This document shows, piece by piece, positions 50,259-59,552 of a stretch of DNA of 64,000 nt. Origin of the DNA: Mucilaginibacter celer (lineage in GTDB: Bacteria; Bacteroidota; Bacteroidia; Sphingobacteriales; Sphingobacteriaceae); NCBI RefSeq assembly GCF_003576455.2, contig NZ_CP032869.1, forward strand, positions 6,758,001-6,822,000, written 5' to 3'. The notes under the pieces were generated by a model. That model did not search any database and was not told the origin of the DNA. It worked only from the letters and a program-made list of their open reading frames with translations. A program made the translations under genes and the position numbers. Within the stretch, counting starts at the first letter, position 1; each line of letters opens with the position of its first letter.

Positions 50259-51320
50259 ATGAAGCAAATGGATGTATTTAAAAAGATAGGTGGGATTTTA
50301 AAAGAGCTTAATGATCAATACGACTACCTTGCAGCCGATCCAGGCGAACTGAACGAGCTTGAACTGGAGCTTTTTGTAGCCAATGCCCATTTTTTAAAAG
50401 ACCATGCCGAAATACTGCGCCGCATTAACGAACGCGCTGCTACACCCGCTCAACCCACCGTTGCCCCGCCAATAGTAGCTGAGCAACCCAAACCCGCGCC
50501 TGTACAATCAGCTCCGCCAAAACCGGTAACTCCGCCTGCAGCCAAAAATGAGGCCCTGCACGAGCAGCGTTTTTTTGAACCGGTGGTTCAGCAGCATATC
50601 CCGGTGCCGGTTGATAAAATTGAAATAACTAAAGAGGCCGAGCCTGTTGCGCCTGTACCTTTCAATAACCCGGTTAAGATTGATGTAATAGCGGCAGAGC
50701 CACAAAAGAAAACCGAACCGGAGCCACAAATAGATTTGACGGCTGCGCACGAAAAAGATAGTTATTCCTTTCAACAGGAAATACCCGAAGGCAAGAGTTT
50801 TGAGCTTGATTTAAACGAAGCTGATACCTGGGATGACGGTGCTGATGAATTTGAACTGGAAGAGTTGACCAACGAAGTGCCTGCAAAAGCTGTAGAATCT
50901 GCGCCTGTTTTAGCTGATACTAAAGCGGAACCAGAGGTTAAGAAGCCGGAAGTACAACAACCGGTAGCAAATAAAGCAGATGCCGACGCCCAGCAGGTGT
51001 TAACCTTTAACCAAAAAATAATGGCCCAAAAGGCAGAGAAGGCAACCGCTGCCGCTGGTAGTGCGCCTGCTGAATTGCCGGTTACCGACCTTAAGTCGGC
51101 CATTAACCTGAACGATAAACTGCTTTATATTAAAGATCTGTTTAATGGTTACAGCCTGGCTTACAGCGAAGCCATTGAGATAGTAAACCGCTTCAATACT
51201 TTTGAGGAAGCTGAGCGTTTCCTGAAAACCAATTACGTGGTTAAAAATAACTGGGAAAGTAAACAGGCTACTACCGAGAAGTTTTATGCTTTGTTGAGGA
51301 GGAGATATCCGAACGGGTAG
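50259..51320 (+). CDS. Conserved protein of unknown function with a Pro/Ala/Glu linker
   Basis: 353 residues in three parts: an N-terminal helical segment (KIGGILKELNDQYDYLAADP, ELELFVANAHFLKDHAEILR), a long disordered linker rich in Pro, Ala, Glu and Lys (about 60-265), and a C-terminal helical domain (LKSAINLNDKLLYIKDLF, YSEAIEIVNRFNTFEEAERF, TEKFYALLRRRYPN). The C-terminal module is recurrent in Bacteroidota, without known function. Cytoplasmic; the ends may bind different partners. Confidence 0.8.
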   Translation: MKQMDVFKKIGGILKELNDQYDYLAADPGELNELELELFVANAHFLKDHAEILRRINERAATPAQPTVAPPIVAEQPKPAPVQSAPPKPVTPPAAKNEALHEQRFFEPVVQQHIPVPVDKIEITKEAEPVAPVPFNNPVKIDVIAAEPQKKTEPEPQIDLTAAHEKDSYSFQQEIPEGKSFELDLNEADTWDDGADEFELEELTNEVPAKAVESAPVLADTKAEPEVKKPEVQQPVANKADADAQQVLTFNQKIMAQKAEKATAAAGSAPAELPVTDLKSAINLNDKLLYIKDLFNGYSLAYSEAIEIVNRFNTFEEAERFLKTNYVVKNNWESKQATTEKFYALLRRRYPNG

Positions 51321-51343
51321 TTGGGAGATAGATATTTAACATT

Positions 51344-51425
51344 CGTCATTGCGAGGTACGAAGCAATCGCACGCAAGCAGGTTTGCCCTGTATAGTTCGC
51401 GATTGCTTCGTGCCTCGCAATGACG
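51344..51425. repeat. GTCATTGCGAGG hairpin, copy 3
   Basis: CGTCATTGCGAGGTACGAAG and CTTCGTGCCTCGCAATGACG. Compared with copies 1 and 2, the change at GGTACG on the left is met by GTGCC on the right, which keeps a G-U pair in the folded form. It separates two convergent genes. Confidence 0.85.
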
Positions 51426-51452
51426 TTTTTATAGTGCCTTAATACTTCCCTC

Positions 51453-52721
51453 TTATATAATCCCCATCCGGTTCGAATCCAGCTTAATCAGGACAAACAA
51501 CAACATTGTAAAGCTCAGCAACGACGATCCCCCGTAGCTGATAAAGGGCAGCGGGATACCGATAACCGGCACAATCCCGATGGTCATACCGATATTGATC
51601 ACTACGTGAAAAAAGAATACCGATGCCACTCCGTAGGCGTATACCCGGGTAAAAGGAGATCGCTGTCGTTCGGCCAGGTAAATGATGCGGAGTATGAGGA
51701 ACATGTACAGGCCTATAACTGTTATCGAACCGGCAAATCCCCATTCTTCGCCTATAGTACAAAAGATGAAATCTGTACTTTGAGCCGGTACAAACGAATA
51801 TTGAGTTTGCGTACCATGCAAATAACCCTTGCCCCACAATTTACCCGAGCCTATGGCTATTTTTGATTGATTTACGTTATAACCCTCGCCCCTTAAATCG
51901 GTAGTGATGCCTAACAGGATATTGATACGTTCGGTTTGGTGTTGTTTTAATACTTTGGAGTAAATGAATTTAACGCTGAATATAAAGGCGATACAAATAC
52001 CAAGTCCTATAACCATGGTTGTTATTAACTTCCGGTTTCGCCTTACCAGGTAGATTACTAAAGCCGTAATGGCCGCTAAAACCAGGATGATGTAAAGCGG
52101 GTTATAAAGTAAGGCCATTACAAATAGTGCAATGAAAAGTCCTTCTATAATCAGGAAATAGGGTGATAGGCCTTCCCTATATAATACAAATATTAAGGAG
52201 CAAAACACCAGGGTTGAGCCCATATCGGGCTGCCTTAATATCAGTAACATGGGCAAACCGATAATGCCAGCAGCCATTGCAAATGATTTGGGTTCTGTAA
52301 CCCGGATATTGGTGCCGCTTAAATAACGTGCAAGTAGCAAACATGTAGCAAGTTTGGCAAACTCGGAGGGTTGAAGCCTGAAACCGCCGCCCATGTTGAT
52401 CCAGGCCTGGTTACCGCCTACGTTTCGCCCTATAATGAGTACCAGTATCAGCAATAAAACCACTATTACATAAAAGGCGGGGGCAAGGGCTGCTATAAAC
52501 CGGCTTTCGAGCAGCAGGATCACTATAGCTATCACTATCGATACACAAATAAAGATAAACTGCTTACCGTAATTTGTTGATGCATCAATAAGGCTTGAAT
52601 GGCTGGGGTCGAAAACCGCGGCGCGGATGTTAAACCAACCAATAGCACAAAGTACCAGGTACAATAAAACGGTTAGCCAGTCAACATTAAAAAAAAAGCT
52701 GCGTTGCTGATGGTTACTCAT
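51453..52721 (-). CDS. rodA: Rod-shape-determining SEDS glycosyltransferase
   Basis: 422 residues with about ten membrane helices. SEDS-family peptidoglycan polymerase of the elongasome, acting with PBP2. Typical segments are GRNVGGNQAWINMGGGFRLQ, PSEFAKLATCLLLARYL, RQPDMGSTLVF and the C-terminal VIGIPLPFISYGGSSLLSF. It overlaps mrdA by four bases (ATGA), the last gene of the mreB-mreC-mreD-mrdA-rodA series. Confidence 0.97.
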   Translation of the reverse strand: MSNHQQRSFFFNVDWLTVLLYLVLCAIGWFNIRAAVFDPSHSSLIDASTNYGKQFIFICVSIVIAIVILLLESRFIAALAPAFYVIVVLLLILVLIIGRNVGGNQAWINMGGGFRLQPSEFAKLATCLLLARYLSGTNIRVTEPKSFAMAAGIIGLPMLLILRQPDMGSTLVFCSLIFVLYREGLSPYFLIIEGLFIALFVMALLYNPLYIILVLAAITALVIYLVRRNRKLITTMVIGLGICIAFIFSVKFIYSKVLKQHQTERINILLGITTDLRGEGYNVNQSKIAIGSGKLWGKGYLHGTQTQYSFVPAQSTDFIFCTIGEEWGFAGSITVIGLYMFLILRIIYLAERQRSPFTRVYAYGVASVFFFHVVINIGMTIGIVPVIGIPLPFISYGGSSLLSFTMLLFVLIKLDSNRMGII

Positions 52722-54754
52722 GATCGTGCCCTCCTGCCTGTTAATATACTGATGATGCTGCCTGCTTTATTGTTACCGGCTGTTTCCTGCCTTGCTTTTT
52801 TAATTGAATCTGCTTTTACTTTTTTAATCGAATCGGCCTTAAATCTTTTTACCGAATCGAGTTTGGCACTGCGGATGCTGTCGCGCCTGCGCTCTTTCAT
52901 CAAATCTTTTGCGTACAGTGCCAGATCGGGCAGGCGGTTGGCATTGGCAAAGTAATCAACCGTATACCCGGCTTCGCGGGCGGTTACCTTACCTGTTAAA
53001 TATTTTTCTACTATAAAACTGGCAATCGGAGCTGCCCAGTGCGCGCCCTCGCCCGAGTTTTCAACTACTACAGCTATCGCGATCTTAGGATTATCGCGCG
53101 GAGCGAAAGCTACAAACACCGAGTGGTCTTCACCATGCGGGTTTTGGGCGGTACCGGTTTTGCCGCACATGATAATGCCCGGTATTTTTGAGCGGCGTGC
53201 CGTACCGTTTTCAACTACCGCCTGCATACCGTTAATTACCGGTTCAAAATAGCCCGAATCGATACCCACATAATTTTTTTCGGTGTATTCCTTTTTGATT
53301 ACGTTTTCGGTACCTATAGCTTTGATAAGGTGCGGCTTATAAAAAAAACCACGGTTGGCAATGGTACACTCCAGGTTAGCCATTTGTAAAGGTGTTGCTA
53401 AAAGCTCGCCCTGGCCAATAGCCAGCGCTACAATAGTGCTTGAACGCCAGCCTCCATTGTGATAAATGTTGTCATAATACAAAGGGGTGGGTACGTTGCC
53501 ACGGCTTTCGGCCGGCATATCCAGATCAAGCCTTGCGCCGAGGCCGAATTTCATCACGTTGTTTCGCCATGCTTTAAAGTTGGCTTCGGTATTTTTTACG
53601 CCGTACCTGTCAACAATACGCTGAAAAACCATCGAAAAATAGCCGTTACATGATTCGGCTACAGCCCGGGCCATATTAACTGAACCATGAGCCTCGCCGT
53701 GGTTACAGTGAACAATACGGTTTCCAGCCCGGTAATTACCGGTGCAATAAAAGATTTCATTAGGGCTGATGATCCCTTCCTGTAAAGCGATAAGCGCGCT
53801 TAAGGGCTTAAAGGACGAACCGGGAGGATATTGCGCCTGTATAGGCCTGATGAAAAATGGCTTATATGGGTTGTTGTACATTGCGGCCAGGTTATTACCA
53901 CGCTGGCGGCCAACCATCAGGTTTGGGTCATAAGTAGGGCTGCTCACATAACACAATATCTCGCCGCTTGATGGTTCGATAGCTACAATACTACCCAACT
54001 TATTTTGCATCAGTTTTTCACCAAGCCTTTGCAGGTCGATATCAAGGGATGAGGTTAAACGCTCGCCCGAACGGGGAACAGTATCTAAAGCGCCGTTAGC
54101 AAACGATCCTTTCGGAATTCCCTTCGAATCTACCATTTGCACCTGCACACCGCGCTGCCCGCGAAGTACGTTTTCATAAGCTTTTTCAACACCGGTAACG
54201 CCAATATAATCGCCGAGGCGGTAATAATTGTTTGATCGTTTGATATCGCGATCGGTAACTTCACCAATAAAACCAAGAAATTGTGCGGCAATTGAATCGG
54301 GATAAGTACGTATGGTACGCGGCACTACCGAGAAACCCGGAAACTCAAAAAGCTTTTCCTGCAGGGCTGCATATAGTTGAACCGAAAGCTGTTTTTCGAA
54401 GATGAACGGTTTGGCGGGCGATTGCTTTTGGGCTTTGATAAAGCGCTTGTAAAAACCTTCTTTATCAATACCAATCATTTTACAAAGCAACAGGGTATCA
54501 AAAGGCCGGTTAACATCTTTAGGGTTAACCATTACATCGTAAATAGGTTCGTTTTGTACCAGGATTTTGCCGTTCCTATCCAATATCGGGCCGCGGGCAG
54601 GGTAAAGTATGGTGGTGCGCCTTACGTTACTGTTGGCATAAATCTCGTACTTATCATCCACAATCTGGATATAGTAGAGCCTTGCCAGCAGGGCAAATAT
54701 GATAACTAAAAAGATACCGGTTATAACGTAGCGGCGTTCAAAAAATTTATTCAT
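52718..54754 (-). CDS. mrdA: Penicillin-binding protein 2 (transpeptidase)
   Basis: 678 residues. Inner-membrane class B PBP cross-linking peptidoglycan during elongation. An N-terminal membrane helix (YVITGIFLVIIFALLARLYY), a dimerisation domain, then the transpeptidase with SSFK (in PPGSSFKPL), SCN (in AVAESCNGYF) and KTGTAQNPHG. The C-terminal 60 residues add a repetitive Lys/Ala/Asp tail (DSVKRFKADSIKKVKADSIK) built of near-identical short repeats, unlike the standard protein. Overlaps mreD and rodA by four bases each. Confidence 0.97.
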   Translation of the reverse strand: MNKFFERRYVITGIFLVIIFALLARLYYIQIVDDKYEIYANSNVRRTTILYPARGPILDRNGKILVQNEPIYDVMVNPKDVNRPFDTLLLCKMIGIDKEGFYKRFIKAQKQSPAKPFIFEKQLSVQLYAALQEKLFEFPGFSVVPRTIRTYPDSIAAQFLGFIGEVTDRDIKRSNNYYRLGDYIGVTGVEKAYENVLRGQRGVQVQMVDSKGIPKGSFANGALDTVPRSGERLTSSLDIDLQRLGEKLMQNKLGSIVAIEPSSGEILCYVSSPTYDPNLMVGRQRGNNLAAMYNNPYKPFFIRPIQAQYPPGSSFKPLSALIALQEGIISPNEIFYCTGNYRAGNRIVHCNHGEAHGSVNMARAVAESCNGYFSMVFQRIVDRYGVKNTEANFKAWRNNVMKFGLGARLDLDMPAESRGNVPTPLYYDNIYHNGGWRSSTIVALAIGQGELLATPLQMANLECTIANRGFFYKPHLIKAIGTENVIKKEYTEKNYVGIDSGYFEPVINGMQAVVENGTARRSKIPGIIMCGKTGTAQNPHGEDHSVFVAFAPRDNPKIAIAVVVENSGEGAHWAAPIASFIVEKYLTGKVTAREAGYTVDYFANANRLPDLALYAKDLMKERRRDSIRSAKLDSVKRFKADSIKKVKADSIKKARQETAGNNKAGSIISILTGRRARS

Positions 54755-55269
54755 TTACGTTCTTTCCTCCTGAAAAATAGCAGGCCCGAAATCAGTATTA
54801 AAAATACTGTAAATAATGAACTCAAAACAACACGGCTTAGTGTATATTGTATTTCAGAAAAGCTAAATACCTCCAGGTTAAGCAGGAAAAAATGATGTAC
54901 AAGGGTAAGTACAATAGCATATGTAAAAAACCACCTGAAGCCCATAATACTTAAAGTGGGTTCGGGTTCATTATCAAAGCCATCCTTTTGTACTGTTATG
55001 CTGATAAATAATATCCTTACCAGGGCCAGTACCACACAGGCCGAAGCGTGTAAGCCGGGAGTATCGTAAAACGCATCAACAGTGAGGCCTAAAACAAACG
55101 CCAGCACAAACAGTAAAATGTTTGGCACTTCGAAAGGCAACAGGAGGATAAACAGGATATAAAAATACGGCGTGGCCAGGTTATAAAAGGTGATATTTTT
55201 TAACAGTAAAACCTGCATAAAAACCAGCACTAAAAACCTTAAAACGTTAATCAGGATAGTCCTACTCAT
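54751..55269 (-). CDS. mreD: Rod shape-determining protein MreD
   Basis: 172 residues from ATG 55269 (MSRTILINVLRFLVLVFMQV); the longer frame to 55311 is a run-on into mreC. Five membrane helices with IRVE-poor loops, ending FLILISGLLFFRRKERK. Scaffolds the elongasome with MreC. It overlaps the end of mreC by eight bases and mrdA by four. Confidence 0.9.
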   Translation of the reverse strand: MSRTILINVLRFLVLVFMQVLLLKNITFYNLATPYFYILFILLLPFEVPNILLFVLAFVLGLTVDAFYDTPGLHASACVVLALVRILFISITVQKDGFDNEPEPTLSIMGFRWFFTYAIVLTLVHHFFLLNLEVFSFSEIQYTLSRVVLSSLFTVFLILISGLLFFRRKERK

Positions 55270-56095
55270 TTTTGTTTTGCACGGCCTCCAGTCCCGTTTG
55301 TTCGGTGGCAAATTTGTTGTTTACCACGTATACGTATTGCAGTTTAGTGAAATCTACGGCTAATGCTACTTCCACATTGATTAGTAAACCGCCACCCTTG
55401 GCATGCAGATTGATGATTTTACCAAACGGGATACCTGTTGGGAACAGCGAATAGCCCGAGGTTACCACCAGTTCGCCCATTTTAGGTTGCGCGTTATTCT
55501 GAATATCAATCAGTAATCCTTTATGCGGATCCATGTCATTACCCCAAACAAACGAGCCGATATCTTTGGTATTGGTAAGCATGGCGCTAAAACGGGTGTT
55601 TTTATGCAATACCGATTGAATGATGGCCAGGTGCTCAGTAACATCAATTACCTGCCCTACAACACCGGCACCGGTTATTACGCCCATATCTTTTTGGATG
55701 CCGTCTTTACTGCCCCTGTCTATCGTAATATAATTGCTTCGTTTGTTAAACGAGTTATTGATAACCTTGGCTACAATGTAGCTGTATTGTTGCTTGTAAA
55801 CGGTATCGTTTACCTTGCGTTTATCAACACTATCTACATAAAACGAAGCTTTAACCTCGCCGCGCAGTTTAGCGTTTTCGCGGGCCAGGCTATCGTTGGT
55901 TTCCCTTAACGAGAGATAACTTTTAAACGCGTCGGCCTGTTTAAACAGGGTACCTGTAACCGCGTTGGTAGAGTTTAAAAACGAAGCCTTTTGAAACGAG
56001 TTATACTTAATGTAAATGATAAGTGAGCTGATCTCAAAAATCAGGAACAAAAAAAACGCGTTATACTTTCTTATAAAAGCCCAAAGGTTACGCAT
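55262..56095 (-). CDS. mreC: Rod shape-determining protein MreC
   Basis: 277 residues: an N-terminal membrane helix (YNAFFLFLIFEISSLIIYI), a coiled-coil stretch (SLRETNDSLARENAKLRGEV) and the periplasmic beta domain with NYITIDRGSKDGIQKDMGVI, GVVGQVIDVTEHLAIIQSVL and GYSLFPTGIPFGKI. Organises PBP2 and MreBD. Between it and mreB lies a word hairpin (56101-56214). Confidence 0.96.
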   Translation of the reverse strand: MRNLWAFIRKYNAFFLFLIFEISSLIIYIKYNSFQKASFLNSTNAVTGTLFKQADAFKSYLSLRETNDSLARENAKLRGEVKASFYVDSVDKRKVNDTVYKQQYSYIVAKVINNSFNKRSNYITIDRGSKDGIQKDMGVITGAGVVGQVIDVTEHLAIIQSVLHKNTRFSAMLTNTKDIGSFVWGNDMDPHKGLLIDIQNNAQPKMGELVVTSGYSLFPTGIPFGKIINLHAKGGGLLINVEVALAVDFTKLQYVYVVNNKFATEQTGLEAVQNKNE

Positions 56096-56100
56096 TATTG

Positions 56101-56214
56101 GAGGTTAGTTAATTGGAGATCAGAGATTAGTTGTTTTGCAAAATTAGAGATTAGAAATTGTAGAAAAGTATCTTAACGAAAACTAATCTCTAATCTCCAA
56201 CCTCTAATCACTAA
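56101..56214. repeat. Word-type hairpin (GAGATTAG / CTAATCTC) between mreB and mreC
   Basis: Left side: GAGGTTAGTTAATTGGAGAT, CAGAGATTAGTTG and TTAGAGATTAG. Right side: CTAATCTCTAATCTCCAACC and TCTAATCACTAACTC. It fills the whole 124-base gap. The same words flank the four-helix-bundle gene at 59146, where the space between arms is about 490 bases instead of about 60. Confidence 0.8.
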
Positions 56215-56219
56215 CTCAG

Positions 56220-57242
56220 TTACTGCATTAAAAATTTAAAGTTACCAATATTCTTCAGGGCGGTGCCGGTTCCGCGTACTACGGCGCGAAGCGGATCTTC
56301 GGCTACGTGTACAGGGAGTTTGGTTTTGGCAGCCACACGCTTATCCAGGCCGCGCAATAATGCGCCGCCACCGGTTAAGTAAATACCGGTTTGGTAAATA
56401 TCGGCCGAAAGCTCGGGCGGGGTAATCTCGAGTGCTTTCAGTATCGCTTCTTCTATTTTAGAGATCGATTTATCTAAACAGTGTGCAATTTCGGTATAAG
56501 ATACCATGATCTGTTTGGGTACGCCGGTCATCAAATCACGACCTTGAACGGCAAAATCGCCCGGCGGCTCGCTCAATTCAGGAAGGGCGGAACCAACCTC
56601 AATTTTAATTTTCTCGGCAGTACGATCACCGATCATAATGTTATGCTGACGACGGATATATTGAACGATGTCCGAATCGAAGTTATCGCCCGCAACTCGG
56701 ATAGACTGATCACAAACGATACCCGATAAAGCGATAACCGCGATCTCAGTAGTACCACCGCCAATATCGATGATCATGTTACCCATTGGCTCTTCCACAT
56801 CGATACCGATACCTACGGCAGCAGCCATTGGCTCGTGGATGAGGTAAACCTCTTTAGCGCCGGCAATCTCGGCCGAGTCGCGTACGGCACGTTTCTCCAC
56901 CTCGGTAATACCTGAGGGGATACAGATTACCATACGCAGGGAAGGGAAAAACCAGCCTTTACCCTGGTTAATCATTTTAATCATCCCGCGAATCATGTGC
57001 TCGGCGGCGTTAAAGTCGGCAATTACACCGTCTTTAAGGGGGCGCACGGTACGGATGTTATCGTGCGTTTTACCTTCCATTTGCATGGCCTGGCGTCCAA
57101 TGGCAATTACTTTGTTGGTGGTCCTGTCGAACGCCACGATAGACGGTTCGTCAACAACAACTTTATCGTTATGTATAATGAGGGTATTTGCAGTACCCAG
57201 GTCGATAGCAATTTCTTGTGTAAAAAAGTTAAATAAACCCAT
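56220..57242 (-). CDS. mreB: Cell-shape actin homologue MreB
   Basis: 340 residues. Actin-fold ATPase that forms membrane filaments guiding lateral wall synthesis. The start MGLFNFFTQEIAIDLGTANT contains the amphipathic membrane helix and phosphate 1 loop. Other elements are MIDIGGGTTEIAVIALSG (phosphate 2) and YLTGGGALLRGLDKR (adenosine region). First gene of the elongation operon. Confidence 0.98.
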   Translation of the reverse strand: MGLFNFFTQEIAIDLGTANTLIIHNDKVVVDEPSIVAFDRTTNKVIAIGRQAMQMEGKTHDNIRTVRPLKDGVIADFNAAEHMIRGMIKMINQGKGWFFPSLRMVICIPSGITEVEKRAVRDSAEIAGAKEVYLIHEPMAAAVGIGIDVEEPMGNMIIDIGGGTTEIAVIALSGIVCDQSIRVAGDNFDSDIVQYIRRQHNIMIGDRTAEKIKIEVGSALPELSEPPGDFAVQGRDLMTGVPKQIMVSYTEIAHCLDKSISKIEEAILKALEITPPELSADIYQTGIYLTGGGALLRGLDKRVAAKTKLPVHVAEDPLRAVVRGTGTALKNIGNFKFLMQ

Positions 57243-57355
57243 CTGGTATTTCTTTCAGTATGTTATGCAAAGTTTATAAAAATACGCTTAAATAGTTTAG
57301 CATTTTGCAATCTAAAGCGTTAAAAAATCACATTTATTGTGTTGTGAACAGGTAG

Positions 57356-57465
57356 AAAGGTTGAATAGGTTATTTTTCAGGTTGATTAAGTTAAAAGAAA
57401 ATCATTATTTCCAATCTCCCGCAAAAACCTCTCACTCAATGATTCCGTTAACCTAATCAACCTTT
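57356..57465. repeat. Degenerate word hairpin between mreB and purH
   Basis: AAAGGTTGAATAGGTTAT (57356) is nearly complementary to TTAACCTAATCAACCTTT (57448-57465); a second weak left copy, CAGGTTGATTAAGTTAAA, begins at 57379. Same vocabulary as 13958 and 30672. Confidence 0.55.
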
Positions 57466-57470
57466 AAATT

Positions 57471-58997
57471 TTAGTGTTTAAAGTGGCGCACGCCGGTAGT
57501 AACCATGGCTAAGCCCTTCTCATTACACATTGCAACCGAAAGCTTATCGTTGATCGATCCGCCTGGTTGTAAAATAGCGGTGATACCTGCCTCGGCAGCT
57601 AACCCGGCACAATCCGGGAAGGGGAAGAAAGCATCAGATGCCATTACCGCGCCGTTCAGGTCGAAGCCAAAGCTTTGTGCTTTGATCACGGCTTGTTTCA
57701 AGGCATCAACCCTTGAGGTTTGACCAACACCGCTGGCCATCAACTGGTTATTTTTAGCAAACACAATGGTGTTTGATTTGGTATGTTTTACAATTTTGTT
57801 GGCGAAGAACAGGTCGCTCAACTCTGCCTCTGTTGGGGCTTTTTCGGTAACGGTGGTCATTTGGGTTGGGCCTTCAATAACCGCGTCTTTATCCTGCTCA
57901 ATAACACCGTTCAATAAAGTTTTGAAGTGTTTAACCGGCAATTCAACAGGCTGACGAACCAGCAGGATGCGGTTCTTTTTGCCCGAAAGGATGGTAACAG
58001 CCTCATCGCTGAAAGCTGGAGCGATAAGCACCTCGTAAAATAACTTGTCGATCTCGGTAGCTGTATCGGCATCGATCTCGGCATTGGCAATAATTACACC
58101 ACCGAAGGCTGAAACCGGATCGCAAGCTAAAGCATCAACCCATGCTTGTTTAATGGTTGGGCGTGTAGCTACACCGCAAGCATTGGTATGTTTTAGGATG
58201 GCGATGGTTGGCTCGGTAAACTCGTCGATAATAGCAACGGCCGCGTCAACATCAACCAGGTTATTGTACGAAAGCTCTTTGCCGTTCAGTTTGGTGAACA
58301 TGGCATCCAGGTTACCATAAAAAGTACCTTTTTGGTGCGGGTTTTCGCCGTAACGTAAAACCTGGCTGGTTTGGATGCTCTGTTTAAATACCGGAAGCGG
58401 TTCGGCCTCGTTAAAGTAGTTGAAAATATGGGTATCGTAGTTTGATGAAATGTTGAACGCTTTTTGAGCGAATGAACGGCGCTGATCAATAGTGGTAACA
58501 CCATCCTGTGTTTTCAGGATGTTTTTTAAACTGTTATAGTCATTTTTCGACGCAACGATCACTACATCTTTAAAGTTTTTGGCAGCCGCGCGGATCAAAG
58601 AGATACCGCCGATATCGATTTTTTCGATAATATCTTCGGCGCTGGCGCCTGATGCTACGGTTTCTTCAAAAGGGTACAGGTCAACAATTACCAAATCAAT
58701 TTCAGGAATTTCGTATTGTGCTATTTGCTGTTTATCGCCATCATGATCTCTGCGGGTTAAAATACCACCGAAAACCTTAGGGTGCAGGGTTTTAACACGA
58801 CCACCAAGGATAGAAGGATATGAAGTAAGATCTTCTACCGGGATCACATTAACGCCTAAATTGCGGATAAAAGTTTCGGTGCCACCGGTTGAATAGATAT
58901 TTACACCAAGGCGGTTTAACTCATGAATGATGGGCTCTAAATTGTCTTTATAGTAAACAGAAATTAAAGCATTTTTTATTTGAACTGACTGGCTCAT
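57471..58997 (-). CDS. purH: Bifunctional AICAR transformylase / IMP cyclohydrolase
   Basis: 508 residues from ATG 58997 (MSQSVQIKNALISVYYKDN); the frame's GTG at 59003 is less likely. Catalyses the last two steps of IMP synthesis. The N-terminal cyclohydrolase part has IYSTGGTETFIRNLG, SYPSILGGRVKTLHPKVFGG and KIDIGGISLIRAAAKNF; the C-terminal transformylase has KELSYNNLVDVDAAV, KHTNACGVA and SDAFFPFPDC. TACCTTTG lies 23 bases upstream. PurN is encoded 590 bases further upstream, with the four-helix-bundle gene between. Confidence 0.97.
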   Translation of the reverse strand: MSQSVQIKNALISVYYKDNLEPIIHELNRLGVNIYSTGGTETFIRNLGVNVIPVEDLTSYPSILGGRVKTLHPKVFGGILTRRDHDGDKQQIAQYEIPEIDLVIVDLYPFEETVASGASAEDIIEKIDIGGISLIRAAAKNFKDVVIVASKNDYNSLKNILKTQDGVTTIDQRRSFAQKAFNISSNYDTHIFNYFNEAEPLPVFKQSIQTSQVLRYGENPHQKGTFYGNLDAMFTKLNGKELSYNNLVDVDAAVAIIDEFTEPTIAILKHTNACGVATRPTIKQAWVDALACDPVSAFGGVIIANAEIDADTATEIDKLFYEVLIAPAFSDEAVTILSGKKNRILLVRQPVELPVKHFKTLLNGVIEQDKDAVIEGPTQMTTVTEKAPTEAELSDLFFANKIVKHTKSNTIVFAKNNQLMASGVGQTSRVDALKQAVIKAQSFGFDLNGAVMASDAFFPFPDCAGLAAEAGITAILQPGGSINDKLSVAMCNEKGLAMVTTGVRHFKH

Positions 58998-59019
58998 GTA
59001 CACGCTGTTTTTAGAGCCG

Positions 59020-59027
59020 CAAAGGTA
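59020..59027 (-). promoter_or_regulatory. -7 promoter element TACCTTTG for purH
   Basis: TACCTTTG on the minus strand, 22 bases before ATG 58997. Transcription would start within the leader just inside the word arm at 59031. Confidence 0.55.
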
Positions 59028-59030
59028 GTA

Positions 59031-59065
59031 ATTAGTGATTAGAGATTGGAGGTTAGAGGTTAGTT
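59031..59065 (-). repeat. Left inverted arm next to the four-helix-bundle gene
   Basis: ATTAGTGATTAGAGATTGGA then GGTTAGAGGTTAGTT. The reverse complement of most of this appears at 59553-59587 on the other side of the gene. Confidence 0.8.
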
Positions 59066-59145
59066 TTTTTTCACTAATGTTTTTAGAAGATATTGGGGCT
59101 TAGAGATTTGGAAAATCGCCTGTGTAAAATGGCCATTTTGTTAGG

Positions 59146-59511
59146 TTAATGCTCTGTTTGTTTCTTTAGATAGGAAATATAGCCGTTAATCATACGCATA
59201 CATTCTTCGCAATCTTTGCTCAACGAATCCAAAGTATCCTGGTTTATTAGCTCATTATCAAAGGCGATGAACAGGTGATCGATGCTTTCCGCAGCGGATC
59301 CGCGGGCATTCACCAAAAATTTTGAAGCATCTAAATAATGAAACCTGCCGTGTCCTTCGGCAATATTGTTTCCGATTGAGCGGGAAGAGCGAATGATTTG
59401 ATCTGTTAAGCGATATTTTTCTTCCGGAGGGAATGCCTTAACTAATTCGGCAATATTATTTCTGAATGCCCGGGCCTTTTTCCAAACCTCCAAATCTGTA
59501 AAAGAGCCCAT
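59146..59511 (-). CDS. Four-helix-bundle protein (S23/Avd-like)
   Basis: 121 residues. Signature segments: MGSFTDLEVWKKARAFRNNI, YRLTDQIIRSSRSIGNNIAE, GHGRFHYLDASKFLVNARGS, AAESIDHLFIAFDNELI and the C-terminal CMRMINGYISYLKKQ. The family occurs as an open frame inserted in 23S rRNA genes of some bacteria, as free-standing copies, and as the Avd accessory factor of diversity-generating retroelements. No reverse transcriptase is visible here. It is basic and probably binds nucleic acid. It lies between purH and purN, with word arms on both sides. Confidence 0.93.
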   Translation of the reverse strand: MGSFTDLEVWKKARAFRNNIAELVKAFPPEEKYRLTDQIIRSSRSIGNNIAEGHGRFHYLDASKFLVNARGSAAESIDHLFIAFDNELINQDTLDSLSKDCEECMRMINGYISYLKKQTEH

Positions 59512-59552
59512 TGCTAATTTTTATTGAATATATGAATATTTTAGCTGCAGCT

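Noticed and set aside
59146..59511. Diversity-generating retroelement accessory gene (avd)
   Set aside because: No reverse transcriptase, template/variable repeat pair or target gene is visible nearby; only the family resemblance exists.
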